A DNA stretch of 16,838 bases from OLB16 sp964422415 (lineage in GTDB: Bacteria > Hinthialibacterota > Hinthialibacteria > OLB16). A model generated the notes under the pieces. The model made no database searches. It was not told the DNA's origin and was given only the letters and a program-made list of their open reading frames with translations. The stretch covers positions 1-16,838 of the forward strand of contig CAYRBI010000135.1 in the NCBI GenBank assembly GCA_964422415.1. The letters run 5' to 3'. The translations under genes and the position numbers were made by a program. This document shows positions 7,601 to 15,289 of this stretch, piece after piece (the stretch's first letter is position 1; each line of letters begins with the position of its first letter).

Positions 7601-10251
7601 ATGACATCCCCCGGCATCCGTCAGGTGGATTTACATACTCGTGATACAGGTCAAACCAGACCGGCAACCCCTGATTCCGTAATTGCCGATATGTACCCCT
7701 CTGCTTCCTTCAAACGTACTTGGTGGCTCATTCAATCTCTTTTGGGCGTGGCGTTCCTGTGTGCCTTTTATGATCGAATGCTTGGGAATGATGAAATCAC
7801 CCGCCATAATAAACTAGTATCGGTCATACTCGGTTCCCTCCCAACTGTTCTCTTATCTTTGGCGGCTTTGATCATCCTCTATAAAGTGGTGACCTCCCGG
7901 CGTGTGATCTGGTGGTTTATCTGTGGGATTGGCCTGGGGCTCCTGTCTAACGGACTGAATCTCATGGAGAGGATGTCCTTTCTACGGAATGTTCCGCTGT
8001 TGGGTAGCGAGGGAGCCTTTCATGGAATCACGGAAACGGCCGTTGAATTGACCGGGGTTCTTGTTTTCTTTCTCGCATTCGCGAAGTCAGTCTTAACACT
8101 TAGGGAAATGACTGACTTGGCGGAACGCCGGAGCGCCACCCTCCAAGAGGACGCGCGGTTGCGCGCCCAATTGCAAGATGGTCTGATCACCGAGCGGAAT
8201 GATGCGCGGTGGCTTACCGAGAAGTTGGAGGCGGTTAATGCAGCTACCATGGTCCTCTCGGAATCCACTGGTGTTTATGACCTCTGCCGTCGTGCGGTGG
8301 TGTTGGGACGTTGCCAGTTGGGTTTTGACCGTTTGGGAATCTGGCTGTTTGGAGAAAAAACAGGGCAGCTTTATGGGACCTATGGGGTGGATGAGAGCGG
8401 CCAAATCCGCGATGAGCGCAACAGTGAGCTCCTTTTCCTCAATCATCATCCCAACGAGGTGGAGATCCTCAGAAGCGGCAAACCATTAATCCGCACAAGT
8501 CTTTCTCCGCTCCGGAATCATCAAGGTGAAATTGTGGGGAAGGGTGACCATGCAATAGCCGCTTTATGGGATGGGGACTCCGTGGTGGGTGAAATCACGA
8601 CGGATAACCTTCTCTCTGAAAAACCTATATCCCCTGTCCAACTACAGCTTCTTGGGGTTTATGCCAATGTTCTCGGTCACCTCCTGACCCAGAAACGATT
8701 GGAGGAATCCCTCAGCCATGCCCAACAGATTGAAGAACGTCTCCATGCCCTGCTTGCGGATCTTCATCAAGTGACCTTGGAATTGGCTATGGCGGAGACA
8801 GTGGATGATCTCTGCCGCGAGGGAGTGCGCGCCGGAAAGGCCCGTCTCGGCTTTACACGGGTTGAGATACGGCTGATTAGCGAGAANNNNNNNNNNNNNN
8901 NNNNNNNNNNNNNNNNNNNNNNNNNNNNNNNNNNNNNNNNNNNNNNNNNNNNNNNNNNNNNNNNNNNNNNNNNNNNNNNNNNNNNNTGTCGCACCTTATC
9001 AATGGCAAGCTTCAGGAGGAGCAACGGCACAAATGGGCTGACCAATTAGCCCAGACACAACGGCTTGAATCTCTGGGAACACTGGCGGGAGGTATCGCCC
9101 ACGACTTCAACAATATCCTGGGAGCCATGATTGGTTTCTCGGAGATGGCTCTTGCGGAAACTCCCGAGGATAGCGGGATACGGGATATGCAAGAACAGGT
9201 CTTGCGTGCTGGTTTCCGGGCCAAGGAACTAGTCCGTCAAATCCTCAACTTCAGCCGGCGGACAGCAATTGGCTCCAGCGAGCCGATTCTTCCACATCTC
9301 ATCGTCAAAGAAGCCCTTAAACTGATCCGGGCCTCACTGCCGGCCACAATCCGTATCCACACCGACATCCAACCGGACTGTGGTTATGTGGTCGCGGAAC
9401 CGACCCACATCCACCAGGTTGTGATCAACCTCTGCACAAATGCTTACCAGGCCATGCGGGAGAAGGGGAACTTACTGGAGGTCAGCCTGAGTTCAGTAGA
9501 CCTTCTGGAGCCGTCTCCGGACCTGGGGATTCCAGCTGGCCAGTACATTCGCCTGATGGTCCAAGATAATGGGATTGGGATGGACTACGAAACACTCCGG
9601 CACGCTAATGAACCCTTCTTCACCACCAAGCCGGCTGGAGAGGGTACGGGACTCGGACTTTCAACGGTTCAAGGAATCGCACGGTCTTTGGGCGGCGCGC
9701 TTCAGATTACCAGCACCAAGGGTGAGGGAACCTCGGTCGAGGTGTTTTTCCCGCAATGCCCGCCCATTGAGCCACAGGAAACCGGTCCAGTTCAACAACC
9801 CATCTGTGGATTTACGGACAGACATGTGCTGGTAGTGGATGATGAGGTGGCGGTTTGTCTGGTGGCCACGAAGCAATTGGAGCGGTTGAAACAGCTCTCT
9901 ACAAGTACCACCTCCTCACTTGAGGCTCTGGATCTCTTCCGGAAACAACCGGATCTGTATGACCTGATCTTGACTGATTATACCATGCCGGATATGGCCG
10001 GTTTGGAACTGGCTGAAGCAATCCACGCAATTCGTCCGGATCTTCCCATCATCATGATGAGTGGGAATCTGGATCCACGTACGGACGTGGAGCGGGAACA
10101 GGCTGCGGGAATCCTCGAGGTTCTGGAAAAGCCTGTTGCTCTCCGGGACTTGGCGAGGTGTTTGAACCGGGTCTTCGCGGCTAACATAGCCTCCTCCACC
10201 GCTCCCGAATGGCCCTCTAGTACACCGGCGGTAAAAGGAATGCCAGGATAG
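7601..10251 (+). CDS. Membrane hybrid histidine kinase, GAF-GAF-HisKA-HATPase-REC (assembly gap inside)
   Basis: This is a sensor kinase with a receiver on the same chain. The N-terminal part has four hydrophobic helices (about residues 40-58, 72-95, 102-120 and 143-167). A coiled-coil linker, one GAF domain (about 210-365) and the beginning of a second GAF domain (from about 388) follow, until 100 Ns at 8887-8986. After the gap, reading continues in another frame because the true gap size is unknown. The H-box LGTLAGGIAHDFNN has the phospho-accepting His at 9100-9102. The ATP-binding N box (HIHQVVINLCTNAYQ), G1 box (DNGIGM) and G2 box (GEGTGLGLS) follow. The receiver has the acidic pair Asp-Asp in VLVVDDE, phospho-acceptor Asp at 9976-9978, Ser in MMSG and Lys in EKP. 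The ATG at 7601 is preceded by AAAGGGAT about 6 nt away. No separate response regulator lies next to it. The ligand is unknown. Confidence 0.9.
8887..8986. other. Assembly gap (100 N)
   Basis: There are exactly 100 undetermined bases inside the histidine kinase gene. The round number is the usual placeholder for a scaffold gap of unknown size. The coding frame differs on the two sides, so the real length cannot be 100 bp if the gene is intact. The missing part should encode the rest of the second GAF domain and possibly further sensory domains. Confidence 0.98.
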
Positions 10252-10268
10252 GCTTTTTCGATCAACCG

Positions 10269-10297
10269 CGGGCCCCGGAGTTACGCTCCAGGGCCCG
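10269..10297. terminator. GC-rich hairpin between convergent genes
   Basis: The arms at 10269-10280 and 10286-10297 pair as CGGGCCC/GGGCCCG, one C/A mismatch, then GGAG/CTCC, around a TTACG loop. It sits between the stop of the histidine kinase gene (10251) and the stop of the isomerase gene (10309), where a shared bidirectional terminator is expected. Neither side has a proper T run, so intrinsic termination is uncertain; it may only stabilise 3' ends. Confidence 0.55.
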
Positions 10298-10308
10298 GGA
10301 GACTTCTA

Positions 10309-11187
10309 CTACGCTGTCTGAAGGAACGCCAATGAGCAGAGCAGTCCCTGCTTCTCGGCCTCCGGAGACCCCGTGAAACTGGCATCCTCGAGTTCCACGC
10401 TCACAATACCCTTGTAGCCCACCGACTCAAGGATCTGGAAGATCTTGACCCAACGCGCTTGGCCGTGGCCAGGAATCGTGTAGCGCCACACACTCTCCCC
10501 ACAATGCGGATGAGGCACAAATGCGGAGAATTGATACAGGCCGTACTCATAAAGGTTATCGCGTTGAACCTCGGTGTCCTTGCCATGCACATGGCCGACA
10601 TGGAGGGCGAACTCATTGAGGAAACGGACTGGACCGATACCCATGCGGATCAGGTGTGAGGGATCGTAGTTGATGCCCAAGCCCTTGGAGGCACATTCTT
10701 TGATCATCCAGCGGTAAGTTTCCGGGTTGCAGCAGAGGTTTGAGTACTGCGGCCAGCCGCCCGGCCACCCCTCCATCACCAGCATGGAATTCAGACCCTC
10801 GGCCACCTTCGCCAGTTCTCCGAGGCTTTTCGCGGCGATGTTCAGATTTTCGGACATCTTGAGGCTGGGGTCTTTCGGCATGACCACCAGAAAGAAACGC
10901 GAAGCGCCCAGAGCCGCTGTCGTTTTCATGTACTCGAGGTTGGCCTGAACAGCGGCTTTCTGCTCCCCCGTATCTTTAGAAAACAATCCCGGCCAGTCAA
11001 TCAAATCACAGCTACCGACCTGGAGACCATTTTGTTTGAGGGCGGCCATATCCTCTTGGGTGGCCTTGCCGAGATCGATGGATTCAAAACCTGAATCCTT
11101 GGCCCATTTTGCCAGAGCCTGGATGTCGTCCTGCCATCCCCCTCCCCTGCGGAAACCGATTGGGAACTTCCCTGTGCGCGTCTTCAT
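10309..11187 (-). CDS. Sugar phosphate isomerase/epimerase-like TIM-barrel protein
   Basis: The protein is about 292 residues long and belongs to the xylose-isomerase-like TIM-barrel superfamily (COG1082 type). Its members isomerise or epimerise sugars and related polyols using a divalent metal. Candidate metal ligands, numbered from the chosen start, are Glu139 (VMEGWPGG), Asp175 and His178 (NYDPSH), His199/His201 (GHVHGKD) and Glu265 (SVELED). These are the four beta-strand ends expected for the family. The frame is open a further 34 codons upstream, but I place the start at the ATG at 11187. GGAG lies 6 nt before it, and the following MKTRTGKFPIGFR leads directly into the first barrel strand. 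The adjacent ATG at 11190 is only 3 nt from GGAG. It stands alone, flanked by hairpins on both sides, so no pathway can be read from neighbours. The exact substrate is unknown. Confidence 0.85.
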   Translation of the reverse strand: MKTRTGKFPIGFRRGGGWQDDIQALAKWAKDSGFESIDLGKATQEDMAALKQNGLQVGSCDLIDWPGLFSKDTGEQKAAVQANLEYMKTTAALGASRFFLVVMPKDPSLKMSENLNIAAKSLGELAKVAEGLNSMLVMEGWPGGWPQYSNLCCNPETYRWMIKECASKGLGINYDPSHLIRMGIGPVRFLNEFALHVGHVHGKDTEVQRDNLYEYGLYQFSAFVPHPHCGESVWRYTIPGHGQARWVKIFQILESVGYKGIVSVELEDASFTGSPEAEKQGLLCSLAFLQTA

Positions 11188-11304
11188 CATTCGCTCCGTT
11201 ATGACAGTAATGTTAACACCGCTCCCGGGCTCAAGCTCAGGAAACTGAAACAGTGTACACCGGCTCACAGGGGGCATGTAGACCCGCACCCATGATAGGA
11301 CATG

Positions 11305-11333
11305 CGGCGCGGTCTACTCTCCAGACCGCGCCG
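11305..11333. terminator. Perfect 11-bp hairpin between amt and the isomerase gene
   Basis: CGGCGCGGTCT (11305-11315) and AGACCGCGCCG (11323-11333) are perfect reverse complements around a 7-nt loop. The hairpin lies downstream of amt and upstream of the isomerase, both on the minus strand. No T run follows on either strand. It may separate amt from isomerase transcription or protect the amt mRNA 3' end. Confidence 0.5.
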
Positions 11334-11352
11334 TTATGAACTGGATTACCCT

Positions 11353-11394
11353 GGCGGGGAATATTTCCGGTCTGGAGACTTGGCCGTCCCCGCC
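11353..11394 (-). terminator. Long hairpin just after the amt stop
   Basis: GGCGGGGA (11353-11360) and TCCCCGCC (11387-11394) form a perfect 8-bp stem enclosing 26 nt, which include the small palindrome GTCTGGAGAC. It begins 17 bp beyond the amt stop codon on the minus strand. There is no U tract, so it is only a candidate 3'-end structure. Confidence 0.35.
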
Positions 11395-11410
11395 CGGCTT
11401 ACTACTCTAC

Positions 11411-13060
11411 TTACTGCTCGTGGTTATATCCCAGAGTCCCCATCTCGGGGATATCCAAACCTTCTCTCTCGACCTCTGCTGGAACACGCAACGGGGTGAT
11501 CAGGTTACTGAGTTTGAACCACGCAAAAGCCATCATAAATCCGAACACAGCCACCACCACCGCGCTGAGTAATTGCGCCAGGAACTGGGAACTATCACCA
11601 TACAGCAATCCACGCACTCCATCGGATCCATAGTGGTTCACCATGGAGTCACGCACCACGCCGTTCCAGCCAGCGCCATACTTACCATTGGCAAAGATAC
11701 CCAGAGACAAGACACCCCACAGACCATTTATGCCATGCACCGAGATCGCGCCCACCGGGTCATCGACCTTCAGTTCATCCCAGAAGAACACACTGATGAC
11801 TACCAGGACTCCAGCGATAGCGCCGATCAGAGCTGCCGCCCAACTGGAGACAAAGGCACAGGGGGCGGTGATGGCCACCAGGCCAGCCAACATCCCATTA
11901 CACATCATCGAGGGATCGGGCTTGAGCCCCTTGGCGTAGAGGGTCAGCATGGACAGGATGGCTCCCATGATCCCCGCCAGCATTGTGTTGGCGACCACGA
12001 CGCTGATGCGCAGATCAGTTCCCGACAGGGTGGAGCCTGGATTGAACCCAAACCAGCCAAAGGCCAGGATGAATGTTCCAGTGACCACCATCGGGATATT
12101 ATGGGCCGGAATTGGGAAGACCTTACCATCCCGGTATTTGCCAAGACGTGGGCCAATCGCCAGCGCGCCCGCCAGCCCGATAACTCCCCCCATGGCATGC
12201 ACCACACCCGAACCCGCAAAATCCACCGCGCCGTGACCGAGCCCCCAGTTCTTGCCAGCCTGAGCTAACCAACCACCACCCCACACCCAGTTCGCGTACA
12301 GGCAATAGGGCAATGCCACCCACAGACTGAAAAGACAGAAGTTCTTCCAGCTCCATCGTTCCGCCATCGCGCCAGTGGGAATGGTGGCGGTGGTGTCCAT
12401 GAACACCATCATGAAGAAGAACAGGGCCATCACACTGACATCATCCAGCCCATTCAAGAAAAAACCCTTGAGCCCCATCAGACCGTAGGTGTAAACCCCA
12501 TTTTCGCCCCCGATTCCGAGGCCGCTATTCAATGCGGAAACCCCAGGGCCCAAGCTTCCATACCACCCGGGAGCGACCGGACCGTTGAACCAGTTGCCCC
12601 AGCCAATCGCGAAGCCATAGGCCCAGAAGGCGAGACATCCCAACGGGTAGACCATGAAGTTCATGGCAATGGTGTGGGCTGAATTTTTCGAACGGCACAG
12701 ACCAGTCTCCACCATCGCGAAGCCGGCCTGCATGAACATCACCAGGAATCCCGCGATGAGGGTCCAGACCATGTTAATCGAGAACATGTTGTGGGAAATG
12801 CGATCATAAAGGTCAGCGGCACCGAGGCTCGCGGGGGTGTCTCCCTTTCCATCACCCGCGGGGGTGATCCACACTCCCGCCGCTCCGCCCGTGGCGTCTG
12901 GCCAAACGGGCTTGGCGGAGTCAGGATTGGTACCTGAAAAATAGGTTGGCAAGGCTGGAGCCGTGCTGGCTGTATCCTGCGCCAGGACCGGCATTCCAAG
13001 CCAGACCAGACAACAGAAGGTTAACAATAAGAATACTGGGATTGATGATCTTTTTATCAT
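11411..13060 (-). CDS. amt: Ammonium transporter (Amt family)
   Basis: This inner-membrane channel for ammonium is 549 residues long. It starts with a cleavable-looking signal peptide (about residues 1-27, ending LGMPVLA) and a periplasmic extension of about 65 residues before the first channel helix, longer than E. coli AmtB. About eleven helices follow. Key family residues are present: Asp280 in VDFAGSGVVH, and the pore twin histidines His288 (same motif) and His442 (ISVHGING). The cytoplasmic tail ends in the typical LRVPAEVEREGLDIPEMG segment that transmits P-II control. An extra loop around residues 155-205 (Gly-rich, GNWFNGPVAPGWYG) precedes the third or fourth helix. The ATG at 13060 has a strong AAGGAG 8 nt upstream. 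It lies 38 bp after glnK and is expected to be cotranscribed and gated by GlnK. Identification is secure. Confidence 0.97.
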   Translation of the reverse strand: MIKRSSIPVFLLLTFCCLVWLGMPVLAQDTASTAPALPTYFSGTNPDSAKPVWPDATGGAAGVWITPAGDGKGDTPASLGAADLYDRISHNMFSINMVWTLIAGFLVMFMQAGFAMVETGLCRSKNSAHTIAMNFMVYPLGCLAFWAYGFAIGWGNWFNGPVAPGWYGSLGPGVSALNSGLGIGGENGVYTYGLMGLKGFFLNGLDDVSVMALFFFMMVFMDTTATIPTGAMAERWSWKNFCLFSLWVALPYCLYANWVWGGGWLAQAGKNWGLGHGAVDFAGSGVVHAMGGVIGLAGALAIGPRLGKYRDGKVFPIPAHNIPMVVTGTFILAFGWFGFNPGSTLSGTDLRISVVVANTMLAGIMGAILSMLTLYAKGLKPDPSMMCNGMLAGLVAITAPCAFVSSWAAALIGAIAGVLVVISVFFWDELKVDDPVGAISVHGINGLWGVLSLGIFANGKYGAGWNGVVRDSMVNHYGSDGVRGLLYGDSSQFLAQLLSAVVVAVFGFMMAFAWFKLSNLITPLRVPAEVEREGLDIPEMGTLGYNHEQ

Positions 13061-13098
13061 GAAACACTCTCCTTGGGTGTGTTTTTTTGCGATAACAT

Positions 13099-13437
13099 TT
13101 ATAAACCGGACTCTCCCCGCTCACCGGTACGAATCCGTAGGACATCAAGGACTGGGGTGACAAAGACCTTCCCATCACCTACCTGGCCGGTCTTGGCAGC
13201 CTTTGAGATGGCTTCCAGGACTCTGTCGAGCTTGTCCTCCTTGATAACGGTTTCGATCTTGATCTTGGGAATCAGATCGACCCGGTATTCCACGCCCCGG
13301 TACATCTCGGTATGCCCCTTTTGTCGTCCGTGGCCACGGACCTCGGACACGGTTAGTCCCTCCACTCCAATTTCCTGAAGGGCTTTCTGGACTTCCTCCC
13401 ACTTTTGCGGCTTGACAATGGCCTCGACCTTAATCAT
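13099..13437 (-). CDS. glnK: P-II nitrogen regulatory protein
   Basis: This is a 112-residue cytosolic P-II trimer subunit that senses 2-oxoglutarate and ATP/ADP and gates the ammonium transporter. It aligns along its whole length with GlnB/GlnK. The start is MIKVEAIVKP. The T-loop contains GRQKGHTEMYRGVEY, with Tyr51 (the uridylylation site in Proteobacteria) conserved. The B-loop is TGQVGDGKVFV, and the C-terminal RIRTGERG binds nucleotide phosphate. The gene is directly upstream of amt, the classic glnK-amtB order, which is why I prefer the glnK name, although sequence alone does not separate GlnK from GlnB. The ATG at 13437 has AAAGG about 10 nt upstream. The promoter region contains several dyad-symmetric sites and a weak sigma-54-like element. 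Confidence 0.96.
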   Translation of the reverse strand: MIKVEAIVKPQKWEEVQKALQEIGVEGLTVSEVRGHGRQKGHTEMYRGVEYRVDLIPKIKIETVIKEDKLDRVLEAISKAAKTGQVGDGKVFVTPVLDVLRIRTGERGESGL

Positions 13438-13493
13438 TGCGTTGGTTACCTTTCTCTGAATGAGATGGGGCAGTTCTGCCTGAAGACGTCTGT

Positions 13494-13511
13494 ATCCTGC
13501 TATAACAGGAT
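13494..13511. promoter_or_regulatory. Dyad-symmetric site upstream of glnK
   Basis: ATCCTG (13494-13499) and CAGGAT (13506-13511) are perfect inverted half-sites separated by 6 bp, 57 bp before the glnK start. The spacing and symmetry suit either a dimeric regulator or a short leader hairpin. It overlaps the weak sigma-54-like element. Confidence 0.35.
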
Positions 13512-13519
13512 GCTTGCCA
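13504..13519 (-). promoter_or_regulatory. Weak sigma-54-like promoter of glnK-amt
   Basis: Read on the minus strand, TGGCA lies at the -24 position and CTGTT at the -12 position with correct spacing against the TGGCAC-N5-TTGCA consensus. The -12 GC is replaced by GT, so the match is imperfect. The position, about 67 bp before the glnK start, is where a nitrogen-controlled promoter would be expected. Confidence 0.25.
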
Positions 13520-13534
13520 ATTTGATTTCACACT

Positions 13535-13545
13535 GGTTCTGAACC
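13535..13545. promoter_or_regulatory. Palindrome GGTTC-T-GAACC upstream of glnK
   Basis: A perfect 5-bp inverted repeat with one central base, about 100 bp before glnK. It could be an operator half of a regulator site. It may also be chance, given its length. Confidence 0.25.
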
Positions 13546-13574
13546 TCTCAACTTCATAGGAATGAATAGGTTAC

Positions 13575-13628
13575 AGATGCTCACGTAGGTCTTCTCAACT
13601 GACCGGCCACTTACTCAGCTGAGCATCT
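13575..13628 (-). promoter_or_regulatory. 9-bp inverted repeat, possible leader stem or operator pair
   Basis: AGATGCTCA (13575-13583) and TGAGCATCT (13620-13628) are perfect reverse complements separated by 36 bp. The enclosed segment contains a further GGTC/GACC pair, so on the minus strand it could form a nested stem. It lies about 140-190 bp upstream of glnK, between glnK and the minus-strand terminator at 13702-13742. Confidence 0.4.
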
Positions 13629-13701
13629 TGAATGTCTTTCTCTGATGGGTGTGCTCATATTTCAACAGATGGTCTATTTGTGCTTGTAGTGTCACATAAA
13701 C

Positions 13702-13742
13702 AAAAAAAAGGCGGTGCGATCCCTTGGCTAGATCGTACCGCC
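13702..13742 (-). terminator. Strong Rho-independent terminator on the minus strand
   Basis: On the plus strand, arms GGCGGTGCGATC (13710-13721) and GATCGTACCGCC (13731-13742) form a 12-bp stem with one G-T pair and a 9-nt loop. Eight As precede it at 13702-13709, so on the minus strand the hairpin is followed by eight Us. There is no U tract in the plus direction. No protein-coding gene precedes it on the minus strand, so it must end an RNA not covered by any ORF, or attenuate a leader. Confidence 0.85.
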
Positions 13743-13939
13743 ATCAATCCACGTGCTAGGTGGTTGGGAAGGAGTTGTTTGTTGTCGGTTTATCCGGGAG
13801 AGTTAAAAACGCTGAAGAATTCTACTCTCCCGTTGCGCCGATGCCTCTGTCTTAACACAATCCGTGCCGGTTTCCCGAATCAGGCCGCGTGGTGAATCTA
13901 ACCGGAGTGAAATGAAGCGATTATGCGAATAAGGTTAGA
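13702..13939 (-). ncRNA. Candidate structured small RNA or leader ending in the terminator
   Basis: About 240 nt with no credible ORF run into the minus-strand terminator at 13702-13742. In the minus direction the segment shows TCTAACC (13939-13933) able to pair with GGTTAGA (13903-13897). Part of that second arm, CCGGTT (13905-13900), can instead pair with AACCGG (13872-13867), so the two hairpins exclude each other. A 9-bp stem, CGGGAGAGT/ACTCTCCCG (13795-13803 with 13824-13832), follows, then the terminator. I do not see the signature motifs of tmRNA, RNase P RNA or SRP RNA. The 5' end is unknown; a weak -10-like CATAAT lies at 13920-13925 on the minus strand. It could be an independent small RNA or the attenuated leader of glnK, which lies 265 bp further on. 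Confidence 0.4.
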
Positions 13940-14119
13940 AGTGTGTGACTGGACCTGGGTCATCTGTGGTTGCTTTGTGTGTGAGCTGCTTGGGACGGAG
14001 GTCTGAACCACATGGTCAGATTTCACCATAAATAAATCACTCTGGTTCCCATTTATCTCAGTTCCTATGCCGGTGTATGCTTGTCATGACTCTGCAAACA
14101 AGATGCAAGGACACCCTTT

Positions 14120-15289
14120 GTGACCAAGGCCAGGATTTCTGACTCAACACATCCGATTGATCTGGAGATCCTGACTGTCGCGGTTTACCCCCGTATCGGG
14201 GGGATGACAAGTTGGATCGACAGTGTCGCGCATGGTCTGACCACCCTGGGATGGTCGGTGCGTCTGGTGGGGATCTCGGAGGAATGGTCTGAACAGTATA
14301 ACGATGCCCCCTTCGAGGTCCTGCATGTTCCCATGCGGGCTCCCTGTGGGGGTGTGCTTGATCCCATCGACAAGTGGCGGCGATGGCGGGAGGCCCGTGG
14401 CTCCTTGTTAAAATGGAGCCGTGAACACTCCCCGCCACGTTTGCGGTTATCTGACTCGACTCCCGGAGTGCTGGGAACAGTCCGCGCTTTATCAGCTCAG
14501 GACCAGGTCCCCTGGGTGGTCCTAGCGGGTGGAGATGTCTTCGCGGAGACGGCCGGTCCGGTATGGAGTCCTTTGTTGCATCGCACGATCCGCCAGAACA
14601 TGAGCCAGGCGGCGCGGCTGTTCGTGGATGGCCCCGACCTACGTCAGTCTCTCGCTGGACAGGGGATCCCGGCGGAACGGATTGAGGTCCAATACCACGG
14701 TGTGGACACAGTCTCCTTCAGCCCCAAGGACACTCCCCCACACTTCTATCCGGACTCCTCTCCAGGGATGCGTCTGGTATGGCATGGGAGGTTGGCGGAT
14801 ACCGGTGGCCCTCTGCGTTTCATCAGCCTTGCCGAGAAACTCCCTGGCTGCTTGCCGCGTATGTGCGGAGATGGTTCTCAACGGGGAGAAGTACTGGATC
14901 GTCTCGCTGAGCAGGGGCATTCCGAGTGGTTTACGGGAACACTAACGCAGACAGGGGTGGCGGCTTTACTCAGTGAGGCGGAATGTGGGGTCTATCCCCT
15001 ACGTGCCATGGCGGGGATTCCCCGTGTTCTATTGGAGTCAATGGCCTCGGGCCTGGCGGTGGTCACCTGGGAGACAGGGGCCTGCCGGGAGCTGATCACC
15101 GATGGGCGGGATGGTTTCGTCTGTCAGGATGAGGCAGAGATGTTGGAGATTCTCAGGCAACTGATGAATGATCCCGCTTTACGCCAACAGATTGGTACAG
15201 CCGCGCGGGAGACGATTCTCAAGTTCTGGACCGAGGAGGCCATCCTGCGCACCTTCGCTAAAAAACTGGAAGAAGTAATGGAACGATGA
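14120..15289 (+). CDS. Glycosyltransferase, GT4-like (GT-B fold)
   Basis: This 389-residue cytoplasmic enzyme is likely to transfer a sugar from a nucleotide-sugar donor to a growing surface glycan or glycolipid. The N-terminal half starts with ILTVAVYPRIGGMTSWIDSVAHGL, the GG-containing acceptor-side loop of GT-B enzymes. The C-terminal Rossmann half begins near VWHGRLADTGG (about 220) and includes GIPRVLLESMASGLAVVTWETG. In the usual E-x7-E donor motif, the second Glu is Glu306, but the first position is Ala298, so the motif is incomplete. The start is a GTG with AAGG 9 nt upstream. Its stop overlaps the next gene's start by 4 bp (ATGA), implying translational coupling. Donor and acceptor are unknown. 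Confidence 0.85.
   Translation: MTKARISDSTHPIDLEILTVAVYPRIGGMTSWIDSVAHGLTTLGWSVRLVGISEEWSEQYNDAPFEVLHVPMRAPCGGVLDPIDKWRRWREARGSLLKWSREHSPPRLRLSDSTPGVLGTVRALSAQDQVPWVVLAGGDVFAETAGPVWSPLLHRTIRQNMSQAARLFVDGPDLRQSLAGQGIPAERIEVQYHGVDTVSFSPKDTPPHFYPDSSPGMRLVWHGRLADTGGPLRFISLAEKLPGCLPRMCGDGSQRGEVLDRLAEQGHSEWFTGTLTQTGVAALLSEAECGVYPLRAMAGIPRVLLESMASGLAVVTWETGACRELITDGRDGFVCQDEAEMLEILRQLMNDPALRQQIGTAARETILKFWTEEAILRTFAKKLEEVMER

Larger units (their letters stand above)
13438..14119. other. 682-bp intergenic region between glnK and the glycosyltransferase gene
   Basis: No supported protein gene is present; the longest plus-strand frame (13632-13895) runs through the terminator hairpin and looks like nothing known. 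The glnK-proximal third holds the dyad sites, and the middle holds the minus-strand terminator and candidate RNA. From about 13940 to 14119, only an imperfect palindrome at 14002-14020 (TCTGAACCACATGGTCAGA) stands out, plus the ribosome-binding AAGG at 14107-14110 of the next gene. Confidence 0.7.

Noticed and set aside
11188..11289. 34-codon N-terminal extension of the isomerase
   Set aside because: The ATG at 11187 has a well-placed GGAG and begins where the barrel fold should begin; the extension has no signal-peptide or domain character.
13632..13895. An 87-codon plus-strand frame in the glnK upstream region
   Set aside because: It runs straight through the minus-strand terminator hairpin, has no recognisable domain and no good ribosome-binding site.
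13702..13913. Known housekeeping RNA (tmRNA, RNase P RNA, SRP RNA, cobalamin or glutamine riboswitch)
   Set aside because: None of the conserved core motifs of these families could be found by eye on either strand; 6S RNA could not be excluded or supported.
14002..14020. Imperfect palindrome TCTGAACCACATGGTCAGA as an operator
   Set aside because: A single short imperfect site without a nearby promoter or second copy; chance is a sufficient explanation.
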